From an uncultured Prevotellaceae bacterium (lineage in GTDB: Bacteria > Bacteroidota > Bacteroidia > Bacteroidales > Bacteroidaceae), in the NCBI GenBank assembly GCA_947166345.1, contig CAMVDU010000006.1, forward strand, positions 1 through 64,000: a stretch of 64,000 nucleotides of DNA. Reading direction: 5' to 3'. The notes under the pieces were generated by a model. That model saw only the letters and a program-made list of their open reading frames with translations. It ran no database searches and was not told the origin of the DNA. Both the position numbers and the translations under genes were made by a program. Of this stretch, positions 1 through 8,175 are shown one piece after another. How positions within the stretch are numbered: position 1 is the first letter of the stretch; each line of letters begins with the position of its first letter.

Positions 1-2233
1 CGCATGTTCAGCGCTCAGTGGTAACTTTTCCAATTGCAAACATAGTAACTCCGTCACCATCCCCAACAGTGTGACGAGCATTGGATGGAGCGCGTTCTCT
101 GGCTGCTCTGGCCTGACCTCCGTCACCATCCCCAACAGTGTGACGAGCATTGGAGGTTCTGCGTTCTATAAATGCTCAGGCCTGACCTCTATCACCATCC
201 CCAACAGCGTGACGAGCATTGGACAATCTGCGTTCTCTGGCTGCTCTGGCCTGACCTCTGTTACCTTCCATTGTAAAAAAATTGGAACATGGTTCTCGAA
301 TATCTCGTCTATTAAAGAAGTGACAATAGGCGAAGAGGTGACGAGCATTGGACAATCTGCGTTCTCTGGCTGCTCTGGCCTGACCTCTGTTACCTTCCAT
401 TGTAAAAAAATTGGAACATGGTTCTCGAATATCTCGTCTATTAAAGAAGTGACAATAGGCGAAGAGGTGACGAGCATTGGACAATCTGCGTTCTCTGGCT
501 GCTCTGGCCTTGAGAAAATGGTTATTCCTGCGATAGATAAATGGTGTTCAGTAAATATAGGAGCAGAAGCCCTGCCTCAAAAATTCCATATTTACTCTGA
601 CGAAGAAACTGAAATAACTTCTGTGGAAATTCCTGAAGGAGTAACGAGTGTTAATGCTGAAGTGTTCAATGGATGCGCCTGGATAACCTCTGTCAGCATT
701 CCCAATACTGTGGAAAAAATCGGAGTGGCTGCGTTCCAAAACTGTTCTGCTCTGACCTCCATTACGATACCCAACAGCGTGACGTACATTGGGGAAGCTG
801 CATTCCGATATTGCTCTGGCCTAACCTCAATTGATAGCAAGATAGCGAATGTTTTCATAATAAATGATAATACATTTAGCAACGAAACTTATAACAATGC
901 AGAATTACACATTCTGGGAGGCTTGAAGTCAAAGTACCAACAAGTATCCGGTTGGAAACAATTTAAAAACATCGCTGAAGACCCGAATATTTTTGCCTGC
1001 GGTGACCGTTTGACTTGCACATATTCTGATTCGGATGCAAAACTGACAATTCAAGGCGATGGTGCTATGTGGGATAATAGTTCCAGTACGTCAGTTCCAT
1101 GGAATTCATACAAAACGAATATCTCGACAATTATTATTGAGGATGGTGCGACATCGATTGGTAAAAACGCATTCAATGGTTGTACAGACTTGTACTCCGT
1201 TACTTTTGGTAAAGGCATAACGAGCGTGGGAATGAATGCATTCTACAACTGCTCTAATGTTAAGAAAGTGATTGCTTCTGACGTTGCTGCATGGTGCGGC
1301 ATTGATTTCGCTAATGGCAACGCAAATCCTCTCTATTATGCTACAAAACTCTATCAAGATAAAACCACAGAAATAACCGCACTTACTATTCCTGACAAAG
1401 TAACGCACATCGGTTCTTATGCATTCTATGGTTGCACAGGCCTGACCTCCATCACCATCCCAAATAGTTTGACAAGCATAGGAGATGGAGCGTTCAGGGG
1501 CTGCTCTCGCCTGACCTCCATTGCCATCCCCAACAGCGTGACGAGCATTGGAAATGAGGTGTTCTGGGGTTGCTATAAACTGAACTCTATCACCATCGGA
1601 AACGGTGTGACGAGCATTGGAGATTATGCGTTTTATCAGTGCATTGGCCTGACCTCCGTCACCATTCCCAACAGCGTGACGAGCATTGGAGAAAATGCAT
1701 TCAATGGTTGCTCTGGCCTGACCTCCATTACGATCCCCAACAGTGTGACGAGCATTGGACAAAGTGCGTTCAATAGTTGCTATCAACTGAACTCAGTTAC
1801 TTTCCTCTGCAAAGAGATTGGAGCATGGTTCAGCGGTTTTACGTCTATCAAAGAAGTGGTGATTGGCAATGAGGTAACGAGCATTGCTCAGCAGGCATTC
1901 GCCGGATGCTCAGGACTGCAATCTGTATATAGTAAGGTAGAGGATGTCTTCACAATCAATAAGAATACATTTGATACCAATACGTATAACAATGCTAAGC
2001 TGTATGTGCCTGTAGGCAAGAAGGCTGTTTACGAGGATACTCCCTGGTGGCTGAGCTTCACCAGCATCGAGGAGTACGACTACAATACGGGTATTGCTGC
2101 CCCACAGATGGGCAAGGACGTGAAGGTGGTGGATGCCTACCAGCTGAACGGCCTGAAGCGCAACGGCGTGCAGCACGGTCTGAACATCGTCCGCATGAGC
2201 GACGGCACCACTCGCAAGGTCGTGGTGAAGTAA
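1..2233 (+). CDS. BspA-like leucine-rich repeat surface protein, 5' truncated by window edge
   Basis: The reading frame is open from the first bases of the window, so the track start at 71 (a GTG inside a repeat) is not the real start; the N terminus lies outside. The protein is a run of LRR_5/BspA-type repeats of about 23 residues, recognisable by TSIGxxAFxGCSGLTS and VTIPNSV. Proteins of this family are cell-surface or secreted adhesins in oral and gut Bacteroidetes. The last part (GLNIVRMSDGTTRKVVVK) resembles the short C-terminal tails of Prevotella secreted proteins, probably a type IX secretion sorting tail. A perfect tandem duplication of 43 residues lies at 212-469. A strong terminator follows the stop, so the gene ends its own transcript. 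Function beyond surface adhesion is not visible. Confidence 0.9.
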   Translation, partial: ACSALSGNFSNCKHSNSVTIPNSVTSIGWSAFSGCSGLTSVTIPNSVTSIGGSAFYKCSGLTSITIPNSVTSIGQSAFSGCSGLTSVTFHCKKIGTWFSNISSIKEVTIGEEVTSIGQSAFSGCSGLTSVTFHCKKIGTWFSNISSIKEVTIGEEVTSIGQSAFSGCSGLEKMVIPAIDKWCSVNIGAEALPQKFHIYSDEETEITSVEIPEGVTSVNAEVFNGCAWITSVSIPNTVEKIGVAAFQNCSALTSITIPNSVTYIGEAAFRYCSGLTSIDSKIANVFIINDNTFSNETYNNAELHILGGLKSKYQQVSGWKQFKNIAEDPNIFACGDRLTCTYSDSDAKLTIQGDGAMWDNSSSTSVPWNSYKTNISTIIIEDGATSIGKNAFNGCTDLYSVTFGKGITSVGMNAFYNCSNVKKVIASDVAAWCGIDFANGNANPLYYATKLYQDKTTEITALTIPDKVTHIGSYAFYGCTGLTSITIPNSLTSIGDGAFRGCSRLTSIAIPNSVTSIGNEVFWGCYKLNSITIGNGVTSIGDYAFYQCIGLTSVTIPNSVTSIGENAFNGCSGLTSITIPNSVTSIGQSAFNSCYQLNSVTFLCKEIGAWFSGFTSIKEVVIGNEVTSIAQQAFAGCSGLQSVYSKVEDVFTINKNTFDTNTYNNAKLYVPVGKKAVYEDTPWWLSFTSIEEYDYNTGIAAPQMGKDVKVVDAYQLNGLKRNGVQHGLNIVRMSDGTTRKVVVK
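212..508 (+). repeat. Perfect 129-bp tandem duplication inside the LRR gene
   Basis: Two exact copies (212-340 and 341-469) are followed by a third partial copy to about 508. The unit is 43 codons, so the frame is kept. Absence of any mismatch between copies indicates a recent duplication. Confidence 0.95.
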
Positions 2234-2262
2234 CCACCGCTCGTCAACTTGACTGACTCATC

Positions 2263-2300
2263 AATCCGCAGCGTTTACAACAGGCGCTGCGGATTTTCTT
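2263..2300 (+). terminator. Intrinsic terminator of the LRR gene
   Basis: AATCCGCAGCG and CGCTGCGGATT form an 11-bp perfect stem followed by TTCTTT. It lies 30 bases after the stop codon. Confidence 0.85.
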
Positions 2301-2413
2301 TGGTGAACCTAAATATGTGACATGGGGACAGGTACATTGACATAGACCCCGCTATTGTCTTAGGAGTATAGTATTTAAAAAGACACAGGGATAGACCCGT
2401 CCAGCATCACGTT

Positions 2414-2791
2414 TTATTCTGCAGCTACGACTTCAATCTCTACCAATGCGCCTTTTGGCAAAGTCTTGACTGCTACTGCTGAACGGGCGGGATATGGCTC
2501 TGCAAAGAACTCGGCATAGACAGCGTTCATGTCGGCAAAGTCTGCCATGTCAGCCATGAAGACTGTTGTCTTTACCACATTTGCCATTGTCAGACCAGCT
2601 TCTTCCAGAATGGCCTTCACGTTGGTCAGCGACTGACGGGTCTGTTCCTTGATGCCACCTTCAACAAAACTGCCAGTGGCAGGGTCGATGGAAATCTGCC
2701 CAGAGGTATAAACCAGATTTCCCACTTTGATGGCCTGACTATACGGGCCGATGGCAGCAGGAGCCGCCTTTGTACTGATGACTTCTTTCAT
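2414..2791 (-). CDS. ridA: RidA family 2-iminobutanoate/2-iminopropanoate deaminase
   Basis: Soluble enzyme of 125 residues that hydrolyses reactive enamine/imine intermediates released by PLP enzymes such as threonine dehydratase. The family signature GPYSQAI is near residue 13 and the carboxylate-binding arginine lies in YPARSAVAV near the C terminus. The track ORF starts 16 codons upstream (MHQLF...), but a -7 promoter element at 2837-2844 and normal family length favour the ATG at 2791. The gene is divergent from the next one, with two promoters back to back in the spacer. Monocistronic as far as visible. Confidence 0.93.
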   Translation of the reverse strand: MKEVISTKAAPAAIGPYSQAIKVGNLVYTSGQISIDPATGSFVEGGIKEQTRQSLTNVKAILEEAGLTMANVVKTTVFMADMADFADMNAVYAEFFAEPYPARSAVAVKTLPKGALVEIEVVAAE

Positions 2792-2836
2792 ATTCGTATT
2801 GTTGTTCAAAATCCTAAATATCCTAAATAATTGGTG

Positions 2837-2844
2837 CAAAGGTA
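2837..2844 (-). promoter_or_regulatory. -7 promoter element of ridA
   Basis: TACCTTTG on the minus strand matches the Bacteroidetes TAnnTTTG element, about 45 bases upstream of the chosen ATG. Confidence 0.75.
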
Positions 2845-2866
2845 CAAATAATCAAGGAATTATGAG

Positions 2867-2874
2867 TACCTTTG
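2867..2874 (+). promoter_or_regulatory. -7 promoter element of the gene at 2892
   Basis: TACCTTTG on the plus strand, 17 bases before the ATG at 2892. It lies downstream of the track start (2751), which rules that start out. Confidence 0.75.
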
Positions 2875-2891
2875 CAAATAAAAATAAGAAT

Positions 2892-3422
2892 ATGGAGAAT
2901 TTTGAAGAGCAATTGCGCAAAGACCTGCACCAATTCCTGCTGAACATGCAGGAGGTTGATGAAAGGATGCCAGAGTGTCCTGACGTGGAAGAAAAATGGG
3001 AAGAGATTGCTAAAGCATATATTCCAGACGGTATTAAGGAGTTCAACGACTTCCCTTCAGCCTCGCTCGGCTGGATGATGTATATCGGTATGGCCGTTGC
3101 GAAGATGTGGGATACGGAGTGGGAAATCTACTCAAAAATAGAAGACCTCTATGCCTATATGCGCGACAAGCGGGGCTACGATGCAATGGACGAATACATC
3201 CGCGAGGAGGTACTTCTGTTGCAGGGTGTGGACTACACCGTTCTTGAGAAGGTGACTGGTGAATGTGCCTCCCGGGTCTATAATGCACTTCGTCACCAGA
3301 ACATAGAACCAGGAACAAAAGAAGCTTTCAATGCTTATGTTTCCTGTCTGCACCAGCTTTACCTGTTTGGAGCCGCTATGCAGTTGAACAGGATGGGCTA
3401 CCACATGACAAAGATGAATTAG
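2892..3422 (+). CDS. Conserved-looking hypothetical protein, 176 aa
   Basis: I do not recognise a named family. The product is acidic and mostly helical, with no signal peptide or membrane segment, so probably cytosolic. The start at 2892 (MENFEEQL) is set by the promoter element ending at 2874; the track start at 2751 would lie upstream of it and inside the ridA promoter region. The stop codon is one base from the ATG of the YqiA-like esterase gene, so the two are almost certainly cotranscribed and may act together. Tryptophan- and methionine-rich central part (WMMYIGMAVAKMW). Confidence 0.8.
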   Translation: MENFEEQLRKDLHQFLLNMQEVDERMPECPDVEEKWEEIAKAYIPDGIKEFNDFPSASLGWMMYIGMAVAKMWDTEWEIYSKIEDLYAYMRDKRGYDAMDEYIREEVLLLQGVDYTVLEKVTGECASRVYNALRHQNIEPGTKEAFNAYVSCLHQLYLFGAAMQLNRMGYHMTKMN

Positions 3423-3423
3423 G

Positions 3424-4011
3424 ATGAAGAAGATTCTGTTCCTTCACGGATTCTTTGCCAGTGGCCAGTGCGTGCCAGCGATGGCTCTGCGCGAAACTTT
3501 TGAGGGTCGTGCGGAGGTGATAACGCCCGACTTGCCGATACATCCGAAAAAGGCTGTCCGATGCATCCACGAGTTGATAGATTGTGAGCAGCCTAACCTT
3601 CTGATTGGCAATAGCTGCGGGGCGTTCTATGCTCAGATGGTAGCTCCCATTGTGGGCATTCCAGCCTTATTGGGCAATCCTCATTTCAAGATGACAGAGT
3701 TCCTGAAGCAGCGCATTGGTGAGCATCAGTACAAATCGCCACGAAAGGACGGCAACCAGCATTTCGTCATCGATGAAACCTTGATTGAGGAATTTGCCGA
3801 AATGGAGGCTATCCAGTTTGACAACTGCAAACCTGACTTCCGAGACCGTATCTGGGGTTTGTTCGGCGAGCAGGACACGCTGGCGCACTTTGAACCGCTC
3901 TTCCTGCAGCACTACAACCGCTCGTTCCACTTCCCTGGCGCTCATACCCCGACGGCAGAGGAAGTCCGTGGCTGGTATGTGCCGTTGGCCGAAAAGCTCC
4001 TTAATATTTAG
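3424..4011 (+). CDS. YqiA/YcfP-like alpha/beta-fold esterase
   Basis: Small alpha/beta hydrolase of 195 residues. It has the LHGFF oxyanion-loop motif at the N terminus, a nucleophile elbow GNSCG near residue 64, an acid in FGEQDT and a histidine in PGAHTP, which together give a Ser-Asp-His triad. This is the layout of the YqiA family of short-chain esterases. It starts one base after the preceding hypothetical gene, and its 3' end overlaps the convergent nitroreductase gene by 11 bp. The natural substrate is unknown. Confidence 0.85.
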   Translation: MKKILFLHGFFASGQCVPAMALRETFEGRAEVITPDLPIHPKKAVRCIHELIDCEQPNLLIGNSCGAFYAQMVAPIVGIPALLGNPHFKMTEFLKQRIGEHQYKSPRKDGNQHFVIDETLIEEFAEMEAIQFDNCKPDFRDRIWGLFGEQDTLAHFEPLFLQHYNRSFHFPGAHTPTAEEVRGWYVPLAEKLLNI

Positions 4012-4501
4012 TTATCTCTTCAATTGCCTTGCGTCCCTTTACCTTCGGCTCGTCAGCAGCATAGCCAATGGGAATCAGAACAGCAGGCTCCTCGTTGTCT
4101 GCGATATCGAAGAGCTGCTTGCACTTCTCGGCATCGAAATTGCAGACCCAGCAGGTGGCGAGACCCTGCTCCGTAGCTGCCAGACACAGATGTTCTACAG
4201 CAATGGCAATATCGATGTTACCATGATGCTTGCCGTCTGAGCGCACCCATTCCTCATCGTGCAGAATGGAGCAGATGATGTACATCGGAGCCGTCTGAAA
4301 CCACTCGCGATTGTAGCACTCCTGCAGTTTTGCCTTGTCAGCCTCATTCTTGACTACTCGGAACATCCACGGCTGCTTGTTTACTGCTGATGGTGCAAAG
4401 CGGACACACTCCATCACGTAGTCCAGCTTCTCCTGTTCCACACTCTTCTCCTGATAGCTTCTGCAGCTATATCTCTGCTTCACTAAATCCAAAAATGCCA
4501 T
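4001..4501 (-). CDS. Nitroreductase family protein, 166 aa
   Basis: Flavin (FMN)-dependent NAD(P)H oxidoreductase of the nitroreductase superfamily. The N terminus (RYSCRSYQEKSV) holds the arginine-serine FMN-phosphate motif, followed by RFAPSAVNKQPW, the usual FMN-contacting stretch. The C-terminal half (GLATCWVCNFDAEK) matches the conserved substrate/flavin region. Length is at the short end for the family. Cytosolic; physiological substrate not deducible. The gene has its own promoter, divergent from msrA, and overlaps the YqiA-like gene tail to tail. Confidence 0.88.
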   Translation of the reverse strand: MAFLDLVKQRYSCRSYQEKSVEQEKLDYVMECVRFAPSAVNKQPWMFRVVKNEADKAKLQECYNREWFQTAPMYIICSILHDEEWVRSDGKHHGNIDIAIAVEHLCLAATEQGLATCWVCNFDAEKCKQLFDIADNEEPAVLIPIGYAADEPKVKGRKAIEEITKY

Positions 4502-4554
4502 ATACTTTTTCCTGTTTTATGGGTTTTGTTGATAAACTATCCTAAATATCGTTG

Positions 4555-4562
4555 CAAATTTA
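4555..4562 (-). promoter_or_regulatory. -7 promoter element of the nitroreductase gene
   Basis: TAAATTTG on the minus strand, about 54 bases upstream of the ATG at 4501. Confidence 0.65.
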
Positions 4563-4584
4563 GCAAAAAGTCAGCAATATTTCG

Positions 4585-4592
4585 TAAATTTG
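4585..4592 (+). promoter_or_regulatory. -7 promoter element of msrA
   Basis: TAAATTTG on the plus strand, about 28 bases upstream of the ATG at 4621. It forms a divergent pair with the nitroreductase promoter. Confidence 0.65.
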
Positions 4593-4620
4593 CCGACAGA
4601 TTTAAGTGTATTTAGATATA

Positions 4621-5196
4621 ATGAGCATGATAGACGACAATTTAATGAGCGGACAGGCCGAAACGCCAAAGCCCACAAAGGACATTTATCTTGCTGGAGG
4701 ATGCTTCTGGGGAACGGAGCATTACTTCAAGCAGATTGAGGGCGTAGCTCTGACGGAAGTAGGCTTCGCCAACGGACATACGAAGAATCCGACGTATAAG
4801 GAGGTATATACCGACCAGACAGGCTTCGCAGAGACGGTCTTTGTACGGTTCTATCCTGATGTGGTCAGCCTGGAGTTCCTGTTGCGGATGTTCTTCAAGG
4901 CCATCGACCCAACGAGTCTCAACAAGCAGGGACACGACGAGGGGACACGCTATCGTACAGGCATTTATTATACCGACCCTGCGGATTTGCCTGTCATCGA
5001 GAAGGTATTCGCTGAGGAGCAGAATAACTACGAACAGCCTTTGGCTGTAGAGAAACTGCCTCTGCAGAACTTCTATACAGCAGAAGAGTATCACCAGGAT
5101 TATCTCGACAAGAATCCCGATGGTTATTGCCATCTGCCCCTGGAGCTATTCAAGTTTGCAAAACAAGCCAAGGATAATAAAAGAAACGAACAATGA
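4621..5196 (+). CDS. msrA: Peptide-methionine (S)-S-oxide reductase MsrA
   Basis: Repairs oxidised methionine by reducing the S-epimer of methionine sulfoxide in proteins. The catalytic motif GGCFWGTEHYF lies near residue 27, with the nucleophilic cysteine in GCFW. The pattern GHDEGTRYRTGIYY later in the chain is also diagnostic. I take the ATG at 4621; the track start at 4606 is a GTG, and a second ATG at 4627 is possible. A bidirectional terminator and the tRNA-Ser gene follow on the other strand. No MsrB domain is fused. Confidence 0.95.
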   Translation: MSMIDDNLMSGQAETPKPTKDIYLAGGCFWGTEHYFKQIEGVALTEVGFANGHTKNPTYKEVYTDQTGFAETVFVRFYPDVVSLEFLLRMFFKAIDPTSLNKQGHDEGTRYRTGIYYTDPADLPVIEKVFAEEQNNYEQPLAVEKLPLQNFYTAEEYHQDYLDKNPDGYCHLPLELFKFAKQAKDNKRNEQ

Positions 5197-5216
5197 ATAA
5201 GAGATTCATCGCATAC

Positions 5217-5247
5217 GAAAAGAAGCAACCCGAAGGTTGCTTCTTTT
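5217..5247. terminator. Bidirectional terminator between msrA and tRNA-Ser
   Basis: AGAAGCAACC-CGAA-GGTTGCTTCT is a perfect 10-bp stem with a tetraloop, flanked by A-tract and T-tract, so it can end both msrA (plus) and the tRNA transcript (minus). Confidence 0.85.
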
Positions 5248-5248
5248 G

Positions 5249-5333
5249 CGGAGAGAGAGGGATTCGAACCCCCGGTGCCTCTCAGCACGACGGTTTTCAA
5301 GACCGTTGTAATCGACCACTCTACCATCTCTCC
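5249..5333 (-). tRNA. tRNA-Ser (anticodon UGA)
   Basis: An 85-nt class II tRNA on the minus strand. Acceptor arms GGAGAGA and TCTCTCC pair, the T arm carries GGTTCGAATCC, the long variable arm expected for serine is present, and the anticodon loop CTTGAAA gives TGA (bases 5297-5299). The 3' CCA is not encoded. A -7 element lies upstream at 5361-5368. Confidence 0.95.
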
Positions 5334-5360
5334 AGTGCCCGAATTGCTTCAAAGCGGGTG

Positions 5361-5368
5361 CAAAGGTA
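5361..5368 (-). promoter_or_regulatory. -7 promoter element of tRNA-Ser
   Basis: TACCTTTG on the minus strand, 27 bases upstream of the mature tRNA 5' end. Confidence 0.7.
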
Positions 5369-5376
5369 GTAAAAAT

Positions 5377-5478
5377 AGTTCATAGTTCATAGTCCGTAGT
5401 TCATAAATTTGACTGAATTAAATATTTTTAACCCATTTGGGACAAAACTGCGAATTATGAACTATGAACTATGAACTA
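5377..5478. repeat. Inverted word-repeat tracts AGTTCATAG / CTATGAACT
   Basis: Tandem 9-bp words AGTTCATAG (5377-5405) face tandem CTATGAACT words (5456-5478) across about 50 bases. Together they could form a long hairpin between the tRNA and mutS2 promoters. Confidence 0.8.
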
Positions 5479-5485
5479 AATTTCG

Positions 5486-5493
5486 TACCTTTG
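5486..5493 (+). promoter_or_regulatory. -7 promoter element of mutS2, abutting the start codon
   Basis: TACCTTTG ends only four bases before the ATG at 5498, so the mRNA should be leaderless or nearly so. Confidence 0.75.
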
Positions 5494-5497
5494 CACC

Positions 5498-8113
5498 ATG
5501 ATTTATCCTAATAACTACGAAAACAAGATAGGTTTTAACGATATACGCTCGTTGCTCAAAGAGCGCTGTCTGAGTTCACTGGGGCGTGAAATGGTTGATG
5601 AGATAACGTTTTCTGCCGACTGTGACGAGGTGAACGAATGGTTGGAGCAGGTGCGCGAGTTTCGTCAGCTGATGGAGAAGGACGAGAACTTCCCCCTGCA
5701 ATTCTTCTTCGATATGCGCGAAGCGGTGGCACGCATCCGTCTGGCTGGTACCCATTTTGAGGAACAGGAGCTGTTCGACCTGCGTCGCTCGCTGGAGACC
5801 ATTGCCAACATCGTGACATTCCTCTCAAAGGACGAAGAACCTCCCTACCCCGCTCTCTACCGTCTGACAGAGAATATCCAGACGTTTCCTGCCATGATAC
5901 GGCGAATAGACTCCATACTCGACAAGTTTGGACGCATCAAAGACGGAGCCACGATGACCCTGGCAGGCATACGCCACGAATTGAAGAACACCGAAGGAAA
6001 CATCTCGCGTACATTATATACTATATTACACGCAGCACAACGCGATGGACTGGTTGACAAGGATGCTGCCCCCACTCTGCGCGATGGCCGCCTGATGTTA
6101 CCGGTGGCGCCTGGCGTGAAGCGTCGCATCAAGGGCATCGTTCACGATGAGTCAGCTACAGGTAAGACGGTGTTCATAGAGCCTGCCGAGGTGGTGGAAG
6201 CCAACAACCGCATACGTGAGCTGGAGGCTGAAGAGCGACGCGAGATTATCCGCATCCTGACGGTATTCTCTGACGAGGTGCGACCTTATGTGAAAGACAT
6301 CCTCGACTCCTACCGTTTCCTGGCCACCATCGACCTGATACGAGCCAAGAGCGAAATGGCAAAGCTATTCAAGGCCTACGAGCCAAAGGTCGTGGATAGG
6401 CCCCACATTGACTGGATTAGTGCCATTCACCCGCTGCTGCAGTTATCTTTAGAGAAGCAAGGCAAGAAGGTGGTGCCGCTGGAGATAAGCCTCCAAAGCC
6501 TCTCCCCCCGCCCTCTCCAAAAGGAGGGGGAGCCACAATTCCCCCTCCATTTGGAGGGGGCCAGGGGAAGGCTTCTTATCATCTCGGGTCCTAATGCCGG
6601 TGGCAAGTCCGTGTGTCTGAAGACCGTTGGTCTGCTGCAATACATGCTGCAATGCGGACTGCCCATACCTGTAAGCGAGCGCTCCACCTGCGGACTCTTC
6701 AAGAACATCATGATAGACATTGGTGACGAGCAGAGCATAGAGGACGATCTGTCAACCTACTCCTCGCACCTGATGAACATGAAGCAGATGATTCGTTATG
6801 CCGACCACCACACCTTATTATTAATAGATGAGTTTGGAGGTGGTACGGAACCTATGATTGGCGGAGCCATAGCCGAAGCCGTGCTGAAGCAATTCTGGCA
6901 GAAGAAAGCCTTTGGCGTGATTACCACCCACTATCAGAACCTGAAGCATTTTGCCGACGAGCACGAGGGGGTAGTCAACGGCGCCATGCTCTACGACCGT
7001 CATGAGATGCAGGCCCTGTTCCAGCTCTCTATCGGTCAGCCCGGCTCCTCGTTTGCCATAGAGATAGCCCGCAAGACAGGACTGCCCGAAGAGGTCATCA
7101 AGGAGGCATCCGACATTGTGGGTTCTGAATACATTCAAAGTGACAAGTATCTGCAGGACATTGTGCGTGACAAACGCTACTGGGAAGGCAAGCGCCAGAC
7201 CATCCATCAGCACGAGAAGAACCTTGAAGGCCACATACAGCGCTACGAGACCAACCTCGAAGAGATTGAACGCGAACGCAAACAGATTCTGAAACGTGCT
7301 CAGCAACAGGCCGACGAACTGCTGGCTGAAGCAAACAGAAAGATAGAGAACGCCATTCGCGAGATCCGTGAGGCACAGGCCGAGAAGGAGCGCACCCGCG
7401 AGATTCGCGAAGAGCTGCAGGAATTCCGTGCACAGGTACAGAGCGACGACACCCGAGGTCTGATGAGCGAGGAGGACTTTGCCAAGAAGCTGCGTCAGAT
7501 GGAGGAGCGCAAGGCACGCAAGGCGCAGCGTAAGGCCGAGAAAGCCCAGAAGAAGGAGGAGGACAACAAGCGCCAGCAAACCTTTGGAGCAGAGAGAAGT
7601 AGCGCGAACGATAGCAACCGTCCCCTGCAGAAGGGCGACAGCGTTCGCATCAAAGGTCTCAACACCGTTGGCACCATCGAAAGCATTCAGGGCAAACAAG
7701 TTACTGTCATCTTTGGCGATGTGCGCACGAAGATGAAGACAGAACAGTTGGAACGTGCTGATACTGGCAGAGTTAAGAAGGAAGAGGCTAACACAGCAGA
7801 CAAATATGCCCATCTGGCCATTCAGACCTCCAAAATGACGCGTGCCACGATGGAAGACCGCAAGCACAACTTCCATCAGGATATCGATGTGCGTGGCATG
7901 CGTGGCGACGAGGCTATTGACGCCGTGATGCACTTTATAGACGATGCCATCCTCATTGGAATGTCAAGGGTGCGCATCCTTCATGGTACGGGCTCAGGCA
8001 TCCTGCGTCAGCTGATACGCCAATACCTGAACACCATCCCCAACGTGAGCCACTTCCGCGATGAGCACGTGCAGTTTGGCGGGGCTGGCATCACGGTGGT
8101 AGATATTGAATAA
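5498..8113 (+). CDS. mutS2: MutS2 family ATPase/endonuclease
   Basis: Large MutS-like protein lacking the mismatch-binding domain. It has an N-terminal clamp/lever region, an ABC-type ATPase with Walker A GPNAGGKS near residue 365 and Walker B LLLIDEFGGG near 441, a long charged coiled coil (about 540-690), and a C-terminal Smr nuclease domain (DIDVRGMRGDEA near 794; HGTGSG near 830). MutS2 proteins act on branched DNA to limit recombination or on collided ribosomes; which applies here is unknown. Odd feature: residues about 332-358, just before the ATPase, are encoded by an inserted palindromic repeat. The promoter directly abuts the ATG. Confidence 0.95.
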   Translation: MIYPNNYENKIGFNDIRSLLKERCLSSLGREMVDEITFSADCDEVNEWLEQVREFRQLMEKDENFPLQFFFDMREAVARIRLAGTHFEEQELFDLRRSLETIANIVTFLSKDEEPPYPALYRLTENIQTFPAMIRRIDSILDKFGRIKDGATMTLAGIRHELKNTEGNISRTLYTILHAAQRDGLVDKDAAPTLRDGRLMLPVAPGVKRRIKGIVHDESATGKTVFIEPAEVVEANNRIRELEAEERREIIRILTVFSDEVRPYVKDILDSYRFLATIDLIRAKSEMAKLFKAYEPKVVDRPHIDWISAIHPLLQLSLEKQGKKVVPLEISLQSLSPRPLQKEGEPQFPLHLEGARGRLLIISGPNAGGKSVCLKTVGLLQYMLQCGLPIPVSERSTCGLFKNIMIDIGDEQSIEDDLSTYSSHLMNMKQMIRYADHHTLLLIDEFGGGTEPMIGGAIAEAVLKQFWQKKAFGVITTHYQNLKHFADEHEGVVNGAMLYDRHEMQALFQLSIGQPGSSFAIEIARKTGLPEEVIKEASDIVGSEYIQSDKYLQDIVRDKRYWEGKRQTIHQHEKNLEGHIQRYETNLEEIERERKQILKRAQQQADELLAEANRKIENAIREIREAQAEKERTREIREELQEFRAQVQSDDTRGLMSEEDFAKKLRQMEERKARKAQRKAEKAQKKEEDNKRQQTFGAERSSANDSNRPLQKGDSVRIKGLNTVGTIESIQGKQVTVIFGDVRTKMKTEQLERADTGRVKKEEANTADKYAHLAIQTSKMTRATMEDRKHNFHQDIDVRGMRGDEAIDAVMHFIDDAILIGMSRVRILHGTGSGILRQLIRQYLNTIPNVSHFRDEHVQFGGAGITVVDIE
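6491..6572 (+). repeat. In-frame CT/GA-rich palindromic repeat inside mutS2
   Basis: The tract contains CCCCCTCCATTTGGAGGGGG, a perfect stem with a short loop, and a second copy CTCTCCAAAAGGAGGGGG. It adds about 27 residues (RPLQKEGEPQFPLHLEGARG) without breaking the frame. Confidence 0.85.
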
Positions 8114-8161
8114 AGTAAAAATGAATAGTGAAAAGTGAATAATCTGCTACCGCTATTGGAA
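8114..8161. repeat. Word repeat at the mutS2/nitroreductase junction
   Basis: The AGTGAAAAGTGAATAAT...GCTACCGC tract begins at the mutS2 stop. A 27-bp part (8127-8153) recurs at 46514-46540 with two mismatches. Confidence 0.8.
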
Positions 8162-8175
8162 AGGGAAAAGGAAAA

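Noticed and set aside
166-1786. Long minus-strand ORFs opposite the LRR gene
   Set aside because: They mirror the repeat units of the LRR gene, have no promoter, and repeat with the same 43-codon period; they are shadows.
2310-2360. GACATGGGGACAGGTACATTGACA-like sequence resembling REP-type elements
   Set aside because: The arms do not pair well and no transposase or second copy is present; not enough to call an element.
6821-7933. 370-residue minus-strand ORF opposite mutS2
   Set aside because: Leucine-rich shadow of the mutS2 coiled-coil coding region, without promoter or recognisable domain.
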